From assembly GCA_020636475.1 (NCBI GenBank), contig JACJXU010000001.1:310001-374000 (forward strand): 64,000 nucleotides of DNA, written 5' to 3'. A model generated the notes under the pieces. That model did not search any database and had not been told where the DNA came from. It saw nothing but the letters and a program-made list of their open reading frames with translations. A program made the position numbers and the translations under genes. This document shows positions 1 through 9,193 of the stretch, piece after piece; positions within the stretch are counted from its first letter, which is position 1, and each line of letters opens with the position of its first letter. This DNA comes from Chitinophagales bacterium (GTDB taxonomy: Bacteria; Bacteroidota; Bacteroidia; Chitinophagales; UBA2359).

Positions 1-1058
1 CCGCTTATTTTCTGGCTTCGGAATTCAAACGCCTCGAAAAAGCAGGATTTATTCCCAGTTGGACGGAAAAAACCATTATCGGCGGCGGCGTAAAATGGAG
101 CGAAGTGCTTATAAACGCATTTGTGGGTTTTGTGCTGGGTTACAAAATTCTTTTTGCCTTGCTAAACTGGAGCGATTTTATTCGCAATTCGGAAGCGTAT
201 ATAGCCAATACCAACGGAAATATGCTCGGCGGTTTGTTGGGCGCACTTTTGTATGGTGCTTATGTGTATTACAACCAGAAAAAAGCAGCTTTGCCGCAAC
301 CTAAAGTTATTGAAGCGCAGGTTTATCCGCATACGCGCGTGTTCGATTTGGTGATTTTGGCGGCGGTTTTTGGTATTTTGGGGGCAAAATTTTTCTCTTT
401 TTTCGAGTACTGGGACGTTTTTTTACAAGACCCTATAGGACATTTATTATCTTTTTCGGGCTTAAATTTTTATGGCGGACTTATTGTAGCAGCCATTGCT
501 TTGGCAGTATATGCCAAACGAAAAAATATTCCTTTGCTGCGATTTATGGACAGTACGGCTCCGGCTTTGATTATTGCGTATGGTGTGGGACGTTTGGGCT
601 GTCATTTTTCGGGCGATGGCGACTGGGGAATTGTGAACAGCGCACCCAAACCTTCTTTTTTGCCGAATTGGTTGTGGGCATTGCATTATCCAAACAATGT
701 AGCGCGCGAAGGTGTACCTATTCCGGGTTGCGAAGGACCATATTGTTTTGTCCTCGACCCGCCCGTTTATCCTACTTCGGTATATGAGTTTTTTATGGCA
801 TTGGCTATTTTTGGTATTCTCTGGTCGCTGCGCAAAAAACTTACGCCCATTCCGGGAATATTATTTGCTATTTATATGGTACTCAATGGCATTGAACGTT
901 TTTGTATAGAAACTATCCGCGTAAACGACCGCTACGATGTGTTAGGTTTTCAGCTTTCGCAAGCGCAAAGTATTGCTATTTTATTGGTAACGCTGGGAAT
1001 AATTTTGGGCATTTTTGTGTATCAGCGTAGCAAAAAAAATCCGTTGGGTACTGTTTAA
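1..1058 (+). CDS. Prolipoprotein diacylglyceryl transferase (Lgt) family membrane protein, 5' end outside window
   Basis: The reading frame is open from base 3, so the N-terminus lies before the window; 351 residues are visible. Lgt moves diacylglycerol from phosphatidylglycerol to the lipobox cysteine of preprolipoproteins in the inner membrane. The protein is strongly hydrophobic with several membrane segments. An Lgt-like core is visible: NFYGGL (the HGG region of E. coli Lgt), GRLGCHFSGDGDWG (the GRxGNF signature region), and a C-terminal RFCIETIR helix. The match is divergent: the histidine of HGG is tyrosine and the Asn/Glu of the signature are replaced by His and Gly/Asp. Family membership is fairly sure, but canonical activity is not, and a separate standard lgt may exist elsewhere. 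The stop codon overlaps the converging TPR gene by 4 bases. Confidence 0.8.
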   Translation, partial: AYFLASEFKRLEKAGFIPSWTEKTIIGGGVKWSEVLINAFVGFVLGYKILFALLNWSDFIRNSEAYIANTNGNMLGGLLGALLYGAYVYYNQKKAALPQPKVIEAQVYPHTRVFDLVILAAVFGILGAKFFSFFEYWDVFLQDPIGHLLSFSGLNFYGGLIVAAIALAVYAKRKNIPLLRFMDSTAPALIIAYGVGRLGCHFSGDGDWGIVNSAPKPSFLPNWLWALHYPNNVAREGVPIPGCEGPYCFVLDPPVYPTSVYEFFMALAIFGILWSLRKKLTPIPGILFAIYMVLNGIERFCIETIRVNDRYDVLGFQLSQAQSIAILLVTLGIILGIFVYQRSKKNPLGTV

Positions 1059-2110
1059 TAACTCTCCGGCGAATAGCCGCAATTTTCCTTTATTTCGTTA
1101 AACGCTTGCGGAATACGTAATTTGTAAGCAGTCTGAAAATCCTTGCAGGCTTCGTCTCTTTCGTTAATACCCAAATACGCCAAGCCGCGATAGTAGAAAG
1201 CAAGTCCGTTGTTGGGGTCTAAAGCGATATTGGTGCTAAAATCTTTAATAGCATCGTAATAACCGCCCACCATACATTTGGCAATGCCGCGCCCTTGATA
1301 CGCCGGCGCAAAAAGTCCGTTAAAATCTATCACTTGATTAAAATCGGCAATGGCTTGGGTGAAGTTTCGGGCAGAAATATTGGCAGATGCACGCCCTTGA
1401 TACGCTAATACGTAGTCGGGTTTTTCGTTTATGGCTTTGGTGAAATTCTGAATGGCGGCTTCGGTTTTACCCAATTTCACATTTACCGCCCCTAAGTTGT
1501 AATTGATTATGGGGTCTTTGGGGGCGTAATTGGCTGCTTTTTCCAAGTCGCGCTGTCCTTTTTTGAGCATATCCAATTCTACATACGAATTGCCGCGCAG
1601 TTGGAGTAAATCTTTGTTGTACGGGTCTTTTTTAAGACACCACGACAACATTTTTACCGCCGATTCATAGTCTTCTTCATCAATACGGTCAATCGCTTCG
1701 CGGTAGTAATATTTAATGCTTTCTTCGTCGCGCAGGCTTAGCTTTTTGCGCGAGCTACTTACATAAACCGTATCAATATTGGCGGTATAGTAAATGTCGC
1801 CCAAATCAAGTTTCATAATGAGTTTTCCGTCTTTGGTGGTCGTCAATTCCGATTCTTTGGTAGCTTCTATCGGATGTCCCTGACTCTGTACAACTGTTTT
1901 GGTGGGACTTTCTTTTACTTTATTATCCTTTTTCGATTTTTTGTCTTTCTCTTTGTCTTTAGCAGCATTTTTATCTTTCGATACTTTTTTATCTTTTGAA
2001 GATGAATTGTTGCCATACATTTCAAAATCGTTGCCGCCAATCTGTGCGACAAGTGTAGTGGTACTCAATACACACAAAAGGAAGAATAAGCTATTTATAA
2101 AAAGTTTCAT
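1055..2110 (-). CDS. Exported tetratricopeptide-repeat (TPR) protein
   Basis: A 351-residue protein. It starts with a signal peptide (MKLFINSLFFLLCVLSTTTLVAQ region, residues 1-23) and then has a lysine/aspartate-rich low-complexity stretch (about residues 36-70). From about residue 130 to the end it carries consecutive TPR helices with typical signatures such as YNLGAVNVKLGKTEAAIQ and AFYYRGLAYLG. TPR arrays are protein-binding scaffolds, and here one probably works in the periplasm. No catalytic motif is seen and the partner is unknown. The gene is transcribed toward the Lgt-like gene and overlaps it by 4 bases, tail to tail. The TPR assignment is strong; the specific role is not known. Confidence 0.85.
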   Translation of the reverse strand: MKLFINSLFFLLCVLSTTTLVAQIGGNDFEMYGNNSSSKDKKVSKDKNAAKDKEKDKKSKKDNKVKESPTKTVVQSQGHPIEATKESELTTTKDGKLIMKLDLGDIYYTANIDTVYVSSSRKKLSLRDEESIKYYYREAIDRIDEEDYESAVKMLSWCLKKDPYNKDLLQLRGNSYVELDMLKKGQRDLEKAANYAPKDPIINYNLGAVNVKLGKTEAAIQNFTKAINEKPDYVLAYQGRASANISARNFTQAIADFNQVIDFNGLFAPAYQGRGIAKCMVGGYYDAIKDFSTNIALDPNNGLAFYYRGLAYLGINERDEACKDFQTAYKLRIPQAFNEIKENCGYSPESY

Positions 2111-2168
2111 TTCGGGAATATGATATAGAAATTGTCAATAATATTTTTTCACTGCAAAAATAATATAT

Positions 2169-2528
2169 TTAGCGCAGTATTACTTTAGTAATTACTTCCT
2201 GCCCAATGGCGGTGTTTGTTTTGGCAATAATTTCATTGGACAACATAGCCAATTCTTTTTTCAAAGGAGCAGAAGTAATTGTAAGATGAAGTTGAGCATC
2301 TTTTAGTTTAATATCTTGGGTATGATTGGCAATAAATTCGCCCACAATATTTTTCCACTCATTCCTAATTTTTGCTTCGGTTATTTTGTCGGTGAGTTGA
2401 TTTTGGGTAAAAAAAGATTGCAATGCATCTTTTAATAAAACTTCATTTTTTTTCAATTTATTGTAAATTTTAGATAAAGTGAACGACTTTTCGCCTACAA
2501 AAGTACAGTAGATAGCAAACATTTCCAA
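2169..2528 (-). CDS. DUF721 (DciA-like) protein
   Basis: A small cytoplasmic protein of the DUF721 family, recognised from the core 'LKDALQSFF...LTDKITEAKIRNEWKNIVG' pattern and the following basic beta segment (LHLTITSAPLKKEL). Related DciA proteins help load the replicative helicase in many bacteria, but that role is not established for the Bacteroidota versions. The ATG at 2528 gives 119 residues, with an N-terminal extension unusual for the family. A TTG at 2456 would give 95 residues starting MKKNEVLLKDAL, a more typical family start, and a -7-like box (TACTTTTG) lies between the two at 2498-2505. The shorter start is therefore quite possible. The gene lies directly downstream of the terminator of the giant surface protein. 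Confidence 0.75.
   Translation of the reverse strand: MEMFAIYCTFVGEKSFTLSKIYNKLKKNEVLLKDALQSFFTQNQLTDKITEAKIRNEWKNIVGEFIANHTQDIKLKDAQLHLTITSAPLKKELAMLSNEIIAKTNTAIGQEVITKVILR
2498..2505 (-). promoter_or_regulatory. Candidate -7 promoter element for the DUF721 gene
   Basis: On the minus strand this reads TACTTTTG, a match to the Bacteroidota -7 consensus TAnnTTTG. It lies inside the upstream-extended reading frame and about 42 bases before the TTG at 2456, so it supports the shorter start. No clear -33 TTTG is present at the usual spacing. Confidence 0.35.
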
Positions 2529-2548
2529 TATAACAAAATGATTTGGTT

Positions 2549-2589
2549 TTTGATATAAAAAAAGAGGTTGCCAGTTTTGGCAACCTCTT
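2549..2589 (-). terminator. Rho-independent terminator of the giant surface protein gene
   Basis: A perfect 11-bp stem (2562-2572 with 2579-2589, AAGAGGTTGCC) with a 6-base loop. On the minus strand it is followed by a run of U. It sits 36 bases past the stop codon of the 2626-8661 gene. Confidence 0.9.
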
Positions 2590-2625
2590 AAATTATTTAT
2601 TTAAACTAAAAAGAAAGAGTTTCTT

Positions 2626-5600
2626 TTATTTGCGTAGTTCTATGTAACCTGCTCTTTTAATAATCTTGCCTTCGGCATCGAATACACGCAATACATAGAA
2701 GTATGTTCCCATTGGTACTTGCTCGCCTACATTGTAAACTTGTCCGTTCCAAGTTAATTCATCTAACTTATCGGAAGTGTATAGTACACGACCCCAACGA
2801 TCTACAATGGTTAATTGAACTTTAGCACCTTTGCCAAATACATCTTCGATGTTGTTGATTGACCAGATATCATTGATACCATCACCGTTAGGCGACAATC
2901 CATTGCTTATTTCAACATCATCGGTAGTATCATCGGTAGTATCTACACGTCCACCAAATTCGTTACAACCGCCTACGTGAACTATCAACTCGTACACTTG
3001 AACATCGCCAGTTGTTGGATTTTCCATCGTAACTGTTACCGGATCATCACCACTAAACAATGGTACAGGCATGTATCTGAAGCAATTAGAACCTAACATT
3101 TTAATGCTACAGTGGTATGTATTGTCCACATCAGTTATTACATAACCTGGCTGACAAATATCCATACAAATTTCAATTGCGGTAAATTCTTCTGTACAGT
3201 AAACCGTTTGAATTGCGCAAGAAGACTCAATAGTTAAGGTAACTGTTGCCGTATCTGTTCCGCCATTTCCATCACATACTTGGTACACAAATGAATCGGT
3301 ACCTGTGTAGCCCGGATAAGCACTGTACACATAGCTATTTCCACTTATAGTAAGGCTTCCATATTGTGGCGCACTTGCAATACCACAAATAGTTAATGGG
3401 TCGCCGTCTGGATCTACGTCATTTTCAGTAACAGGCAAGGTTAAAGTTCCTCCTTCTGGTACTGTATAGCTATCGTCAGAAGCTAATGGTGCAGAGTTAG
3501 GTGTTCCACAATTGCTTGTAACCGTAACTACAATAACTGCTTCGTCGCATACACCTGCGTTGTTACAAGCGGTTACAGTAATGATTGCATCACCTGTGTA
3601 ACCAGGAACCGGAGTGTAGCGGAAACATTGGTCATTGAGCATAAATACTGTACAGTGACCGTAAACCGTGCTTACTTCAGTAATTGCGTAGTCGTTGCTA
3701 CCTTCAAACAAGCAGAAGTCAGGACAAAGAACGATTGGTTCCATAATACCTGTACATTCGTACATTGTTTCGTTGGTACATTGTGGACAATTTACATAAA
3801 TAGTAACAGTTGCTGTATCGGTTCCTCCATTACCATCACAAACGGTGTAAATAAAGGTAACAGTTCCTACATAACCTGTTTCAGGTGTGTAAGTAAATAC
3901 GCCGTTGTTCAAGCTCAAAGTACCGTGTGCAGGTTGTGTGTAATTACATACTGTAAGTTCATCGCCGTCCACATCAAAGTCGTTATCTAATACATCTATA
4001 GTAATTGCATCGCAGCTTGGTGCTGTTTCATTGTCATTTACTGCAATAGGCGGTGTATTTGGAATATCAACCGTTACTGTTACAGTAGCTGTATCTGTAC
4101 CACCATTACCATCGCAAATTGTGTAGTCGAAGTTGGCTACTCCTTCAAAACCTGCCGGTGGTGTGTAAATGAAGCAGTTGCCTACTAATTGTACACTTCC
4201 TACACTTGGTTGTTCGTAGTCACATACGGTTAATGGATCGCCGTCTGGGTCGCTATCATTTGTCAATACACAGATTGTTACTGGTGTACCATCACTTTCT
4301 TCAGTATCATTTACGGCTACTGGTGGATTGTTACAACCAATAATTACGTGTACCAAAATATGTACGCAGTTTTGGCCATTCGATGCTACGATGTCAATAT
4401 AATCTACGCCCACTAATTCCATACCCGGAAGTGGTGTGTAAACGATACAGTCATCCTCAATTTCAATACTACAGTTGTAGGTTGAATTCGCTTCGATAAT
4501 TGTAAAGTTGCCAGGTAAACAGAAGTCAGGACAAATTTGAACTGGTGTTTGTGGATTCGTACATACTGTCATATCGTTACAATCAATCGGATTATCACAA
4601 GTATTTCCACAGTTACCCACTTGTACATTAATAGTTACTGTTACACAAGTATTACCATCTAAAGAAGTAGCGTGTACTGTAATTACATCGTTGGCTGTAG
4701 TTGGTGAAGTATAGCTGAAACATCCGCTTTGGATATTTCCAATTTGACCGAATGCAGATTCAACTGAATTGAATACAAATCCGCTACCTAAACAAGTACT
4801 TGGACAAATGGTAGTAGTAGATGCAGCATCAACACATATTGTTTCAGAACATACTTGTACATTTTGACAACCAGTAGGTTCAGGAGAAATAACTGCATCG
4901 TCTTCATCGTCATAATCATCTACTACAGGGCTTCCATTGTTATCGCCAGGATTACTGTCAATGTCTTGTTCATTGGCTGTTTCAATTTCGGCTATGTTTA
5001 CAATATCACCACTTATACTTTGTACTTGTGCGTAAATATCTAAGTTTACAGTTGCTCCGGCAGCTAAGCTACCAATAGGCCAGATACCATTTGCAGGATT
5101 GTAACTACCATTTGCACCAATGTAAAGCAATCCACTTGGCAACATATCATAAACGCTTACACCTGTTGCATCGTCTGGTCCGTTGTTGGTTACACTAATA
5201 GTGTAGGTTACAACATCGCCCACTTTAACTTGGCTTACGTTTACAACTTTTGTCAATTCGAGGTCTATTACAGGTTCTGCATTTGGAACTATAACTGCAT
5301 CGTCTTCGTCATCGTAATCATTTACGTTAGGATTACCGTTGTTATCACCTGGATAACTGTCGATATCCGTTTCGTTCGCTGTTTCGATTTCTGCTATGTT
5401 CACAATTGGTCCGCTGATACTTACTACTTCGGCATAAATATCTAAAGACATTGTCTGATTTACCGCTAAGTCACCGATATACCAAATTCCGGTTATAGGA
5501 TCGTAATTTCCGTCAGAAATTACATAGTTCAATCCGGCAGGTAACATATCGTAAACACTTACGCCTGTCGCATTGTCCGGTCCTTTGTTTACTACGGTAA

Positions 5601-8600
5601 TAGTATAGGTAATCATATCGCCTACGGATACATTGTATGTATTAACCGATTTCACTAACTCAAGATCAATGGTAGGATTTTCCGAAGGAACGATAATAGC
5701 ACTGTCTTCATCATCATAATCATTAACATTAGGGCTACCATTGTTATCGCCAGGGAAGCTATCTATATCTTGCTCATTCGTAGTTTCTACTTCGGCAATA
5801 TTGGTAATCGGTCCGTTAATCGCTACAACTTCTGCTTCAATATCCAAAGAGAAAGAAGCATCTTTTTCGATTGTACCAACGTACCAAATTCCGGTTGATG
5901 GGTCATAATTTCCATCAGAACTAATGTAATTCAATCCGGCTGGTAACATATCATATACGCTTACACCTGTTGCCGTTGAAGGTCCGTTATTCCATACCGT
6001 AATGGTATAAGTAATCATATCACCTACACTTACTACTTGCTGATTCACCTCTTTGGATAATTCCACATCTACAATAGGAATCATCGGTGTAATAATTGCG
6101 CTATCTTCATCGTCGAAATCATCTACATTAGGACTACCATTGTTATCGCCAGGCGTAGAGTCAATGTCTTGTTCATTCGCTGTTTCTACTTCAGCAATAT
6201 TAACAGTATTACCATTAATACTTAATACAGTAGCAACAATGTCTAAATTAAGTTCTTCGCCTACGGCTAAATTACCAATGTACCAAATTCCGGTTGTAGG
6301 ATTATAATTTCCATCAGAATCAATATATTCTAATCCGACAGGTAGCATATCATATACACTTACACCTGTTGCGGCATCTGGACCTTTGTTGATAATGGAT
6401 AATGTATAGGTAATTTCATCGCCCACTTGTACTTGGGTTTGATTTACAACTTTCGTCAATTCCAAGTCGATGTACTGTTGCGTAGGAATAATAGTAGCAC
6501 TATCTTCATCGTCGTAGTCATCTACATTAGGATTGTTGTTGTTATCGCCCGGTGTAGAGTCAATATCCGTTTCGTTGGCAGTTTCCACTTCGGCAATATT
6601 CGTAATTGGTCCGGTAATGTTGGTCACAAAAGCATAAACATACAAAGTTGCTGTTTGATTTACACCAAGATTCCCAACATACCAAATTCCGGTAGCGGGG
6701 TTGTAGTTACCACTTGCGCCTACAAATTGAATTCCGTAAGGCAATTGGTCATATACACTTACACCTGTAGCTGCATCTGGACCTTTATTTACGATACTAA
6801 TAGTATAAGTGATAATGTCACCATTTTCTACCACCTGATAGTTCACCGTTTTAGACAATTCTAAATCTATTTGTGGCATGTCTACAGGGAAGATTGGAAC
6901 ACTGTCCTCATCATCTTCATCGTTTACATCCTCACTACCATTATTATTACCTGGTTCAGAGTCGATATCCGTTTCGTTAGTAGTTTCTACTTCGGCAACA
7001 TTTACTATTGGATCATTGATTGATACTACTTTTGCATAAATATCTAAAGATATTGGAGAATTTACCGGTAATATGCCAATTGTCCAAATACCTGTTGTAG
7101 GATTGTAAGAGCCATTATCGCCTACATATTGCAATCCGGCAGGTAACATATCATAAACAGTTACGCCTGTTGCTACGTCTGGACCTTTATTTACTACCGT
7201 AATAGTATAAGTAATAATATCATTTACACTTACAAATGCAGTACTCACCGATTTATCCAATTCAATATCAACAAAAGATGCTTGTATTGTTACAGGAATT
7301 AATGCAGGGTCTTGGTCGTCTTCGTCTGTAGAAGCGACACCACCACCTACCATACCTGTTCCATTACCATTTACCGCATTGTCCGCAGGACTATTAGGTT
7401 GACCACCCGCATCGTTCGTCGCGTCGCTGTCCGGTGTGCTGTCCACATCACTCAAGCCCAAAGCGTTGGTCGCTCCGCTTATCTCTGCATAGTTCACCAA
7501 ACTCGTGCCTTGGAAATTGCTGTCTATACTCAAGGTGATGTCTACACTCGCGCTCGTACCCGCCAACAGATTGCTCAAACCGCCTGTATAGCTCGCCGTT
7601 CCGTCCATATTGTCCGTCCACATTCCGTCATTCAAACTCATTCCCGCAGGAATGTAGTCGATTACACTCACACTCGTCGCATCTATGTTCCCCTGATTGT
7701 ATAGCGTTATCGTAAAGGTTACGTCATCGCCCGGACTGAATGGGCCCGCGCTGCTCAATACCTTCATCAAGGCTAAGTCGAATACCTGACCTACCTCAAC
7801 ACTCGCAGGGTCTTGGTCGTCTTCGTCTGTTACCGCTACATTATCACCCGGTACACCGCTGCCGTCGCCGTTCAACGCATCGTCTGATGGACTGTCGGCC
7901 TGGCCGCCCGCATCGTTCGTCGCGTCGCTGTCAGGTGTGCTGTCCACATCACTCAAGCCCAAAGCGTTGGTCGCTCCGCTTATCTCTGCATAGTTCACCA
8001 AACTCGTGCCTTGGAAATTGCTGTCTATACTCAAGGTGATGTCAACACTCGCGCTCGTGCCTGCCAACAGATTGCTCAAACCGCCTGTGTAGCTCGCCGT
8101 TCCGTCCATATTGTCTGTCCACATTCCGTCATTCAAACTCATTCCCGCAGGAATGTAGTCGATTACACTCACACTCGTCGCGTCTATGTTCCCTTGATTG
8201 TATAGCGTTATCGTAAAGGTTACGTCATCGCCCGGAATGAATGGGCCCGCGCTGCTCAATACCTTCATCAAGGCTAAGTCGAAACAAGCTGGATAAAATT
8301 CCAGAGGACAGCAAAGTTCCACCGGACAACCTCCAGCATCTAAACCAGTATAAACATAAACTCCTGGTTCTGTAATTTGTAGCACGCTACTATTACCGCC
8401 GTCAGCAGCAGCAATATCTACGGCACCCGAACCATCGTCGAATGTCCATTGAATATTAGTAATTTCTGCCGGAACAGTTGCCTGATACACATCATTAGTG
8501 CCTACGCACAATGGATATGGATCAGCACACGGTTCTTGAGCCGAGACAATTGTAAGTGGCAACACTAACATCAAGGCAATTGACATTAATGTTGAATAGT

Positions 8601-8661
8601 AGTTTCGCAACTTTACTAGCCCCACTGAACTAGTAACTGACCGAAGTAACTTTTTCTTCAT
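2626..8661 (-). CDS. Giant modular surface protein (DUF11 and cadherin-like repeats) with T9SS type B sorting domain
   Basis: A secreted 2,011-residue protein, likely exposed on the cell surface or in a sheath or matrix. The start at 8661 gives a signal peptide (about residues 1-41, ending LPLTIVSAQ); the open frame upstream to 8766 lacks one. Order of parts: a short Ig/PKD-like region, two nearly identical 167-residue DUF11 modules (FDLALMKVLSSAGPF...), six further DUF11 modules starting (I/V)D(L/V/I)EL.K, each ending in an acidic Asp/Asn-rich linker (DIDS.PGDNN), cysteine-rich segments, three cadherin/VCBS-like modules (PVAVNDTEESDG type with YTPPAGFEG), and a final about 90-residue type B C-terminal domain (NGLSPNGDGINDIW...GTYFYVLRV). 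Type B domains direct export by the type IX system. The acidic linkers suggest calcium binding (inference). Ligand and role are unknown; adhesion is a guess. Confidence 0.9.
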   Translation of the reverse strand: MKKKLLRSVTSSVGLVKLRNYYSTLMSIALMLVLPLTIVSAQEPCADPYPLCVGTNDVYQATVPAEITNIQWTFDDGSGAVDIAAADGGNSSVLQITEPGVYVYTGLDAGGCPVELCCPLEFYPACFDLALMKVLSSAGPFIPGDDVTFTITLYNQGNIDATSVSVIDYIPAGMSLNDGMWTDNMDGTASYTGGLSNLLAGTSASVDITLSIDSNFQGTSLVNYAEISGATNALGLSDVDSTPDSDATNDAGGQADSPSDDALNGDGSGVPGDNVAVTDEDDQDPASVEVGQVFDLALMKVLSSAGPFSPGDDVTFTITLYNQGNIDATSVSVIDYIPAGMSLNDGMWTDNMDGTASYTGGLSNLLAGTSASVDITLSIDSNFQGTSLVNYAEISGATNALGLSDVDSTPDSDATNDAGGQPNSPADNAVNGNGTGMVGGGVASTDEDDQDPALIPVTIQASFVDIELDKSVSTAFVSVNDIITYTITVVNKGPDVATGVTVYDMLPAGLQYVGDNGSYNPTTGIWTIGILPVNSPISLDIYAKVVSINDPIVNVAEVETTNETDIDSEPGNNNGSEDVNDEDDEDSVPIFPVDMPQIDLELSKTVNYQVVENGDIITYTISIVNKGPDAATGVSVYDQLPYGIQFVGASGNYNPATGIWYVGNLGVNQTATLYVYAFVTNITGPITNIAEVETANETDIDSTPGDNNNNPNVDDYDDEDSATIIPTQQYIDLELTKVVNQTQVQVGDEITYTLSIINKGPDAATGVSVYDMLPVGLEYIDSDGNYNPTTGIWYIGNLAVGEELNLDIVATVLSINGNTVNIAEVETANEQDIDSTPGDNNGSPNVDDFDDEDSAIITPMIPIVDVELSKEVNQQVVSVGDMITYTITVWNNGPSTATGVSVYDMLPAGLNYISSDGNYDPSTGIWYVGTIEKDASFSLDIEAEVVAINGPITNIAEVETTNEQDIDSFPGDNNGSPNVNDYDDEDSAIIVPSENPTIDLELVKSVNTYNVSVGDMITYTITVVNKGPDNATGVSVYDMLPAGLNYVISDGNYDPITGIWYIGDLAVNQTMSLDIYAEVVSISGPIVNIAEIETANETDIDSYPGDNNGNPNVNDYDDEDDAVIVPNAEPVIDLELTKVVNVSQVKVGDVVTYTISVTNNGPDDATGVSVYDMLPSGLLYIGANGSYNPANGIWPIGSLAAGATVNLDIYAQVQSISGDIVNIAEIETANEQDIDSNPGDNNGSPVVDDYDDEDDAVISPEPTGCQNVQVCSETICVDAASTTTICPSTCLGSGFVFNSVESAFGQIGNIQSGCFSYTSPTTANDVITVHATSLDGNTCVTVTINVQVGNCGNTCDNPIDCNDMTVCTNPQTPVQICPDFCLPGNFTIIEANSTYNCSIEIEDDCIVYTPLPGMELVGVDYIDIVASNGQNCVHILVHVIIGCNNPPVAVNDTEESDGTPVTICVLTNDSDPDGDPLTVCDYEQPSVGSVQLVGNCFIYTPPAGFEGVANFDYTICDGNGGTDTATVTVTVDIPNTPPIAVNDNETAPSCDAITIDVLDNDFDVDGDELTVCNYTQPAHGTLSLNNGVFTYTPETGYVGTVTFIYTVCDGNGGTDTATVTIYVNCPQCTNETMYECTGIMEPIVLCPDFCLFEGSNDYAITEVSTVYGHCTVFMLNDQCFRYTPVPGYTGDAIITVTACNNAGVCDEAVIVVTVTSNCGTPNSAPLASDDSYTVPEGGTLTLPVTENDVDPDGDPLTICGIASAPQYGSLTISGNSYVYSAYPGYTGTDSFVYQVCDGNGGTDTATVTLTIESSCAIQTVYCTEEFTAIEICMDICQPGYVITDVDNTYHCSIKMLGSNCFRYMPVPLFSGDDPVTVTMENPTTGDVQVYELIVHVGGCNEFGGRVDTTDDTTDDVEISNGLSPNGDGINDIWSINNIEDVFGKGAKVQLTIVDRWGRVLYTSDKLDELTWNGQVYNVGEQVPMGTYFYVLRVFDAEGKIIKRAGYIELRK
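7304..8283. repeat. 501-bp tandem duplication within the surface protein gene
   Basis: Two consecutive copies of a 501-bp (167-codon) unit, offset by exactly 501 bases: matched landmarks are 7304/7805 and 7771/8272. They differ at a few scattered positions, mostly near the linker. The unit is visibly richer in G and C than the rest of the gene and uses different codons (for example GTC, CTC and GCC classes) from the six downstream DUF11 modules. This suggests a recent duplication of a module of different origin. Confidence 0.9.
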
Positions 8662-9193
8662 ACATTTATTTTTAAACAAATAATTAAAACGCATCAAATA
8701 TCTTGGCCATTCTGTTAAGTAGATGCCAAGGAAATAATGGTAATTTTTTTTCATTTTCATTATCAATGATTTTTATATTATAAATATATATTTTATGTTA
8801 ATTTTAAATTATAGCTTATAGCTCCTTATAACAAGGCTATAAATGGGTATCTGTTGATTTGCAGCAAATTTTTTGCCAATGTTTCCCAAAATTTCTATAT
8901 AAAAAAAATATCCCCTACAATTTGTAATGACAATAAGACCATTTGTTATTAAAATGGACACAAAAAATTAATTATCAATAATTTACGAACAAAAAAACCG
9001 TTTAAAGGATTTCTTTTTTGGAAGTATTTTAGGACACCATCTGTCTTTATATAAGAGGAAAAAAGATGATATAGAGAGGAGTAGTCTATTTTTTAAGGCA
9101 ACTTTACACTACAAAACATACTAATCCATATCAATACTTTTCAATTATACAATTAAGGTATTTTTTGAAAAAAGAGTAGGTTTTATCCTTATT
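8662..9193. other. Intergenic region upstream of the surface protein gene
   Basis: About 530 very AT-rich bases between truA's stop and the surface protein's start. It should hold the promoter for the surface protein and the end of the truA transcript. I see no perfect TAnnTTTG box on the minus strand, no strong terminator hairpin and no convincing small gene. Confidence 0.5.

Noticed and set aside
7312..8205. Open frames on the plus strand antisense to the surface protein repeats
   Set aside because: They mirror the duplicated 501-bp unit, have no start context or family similarity, and the minus-strand frame is clearly coding with a signal peptide and sorting domain.
8767..9193. A hidden small gene or RNA in the gap before truA
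   Set aside because: AT-rich with no hairpin, promoter pair or frame of convincing quality.
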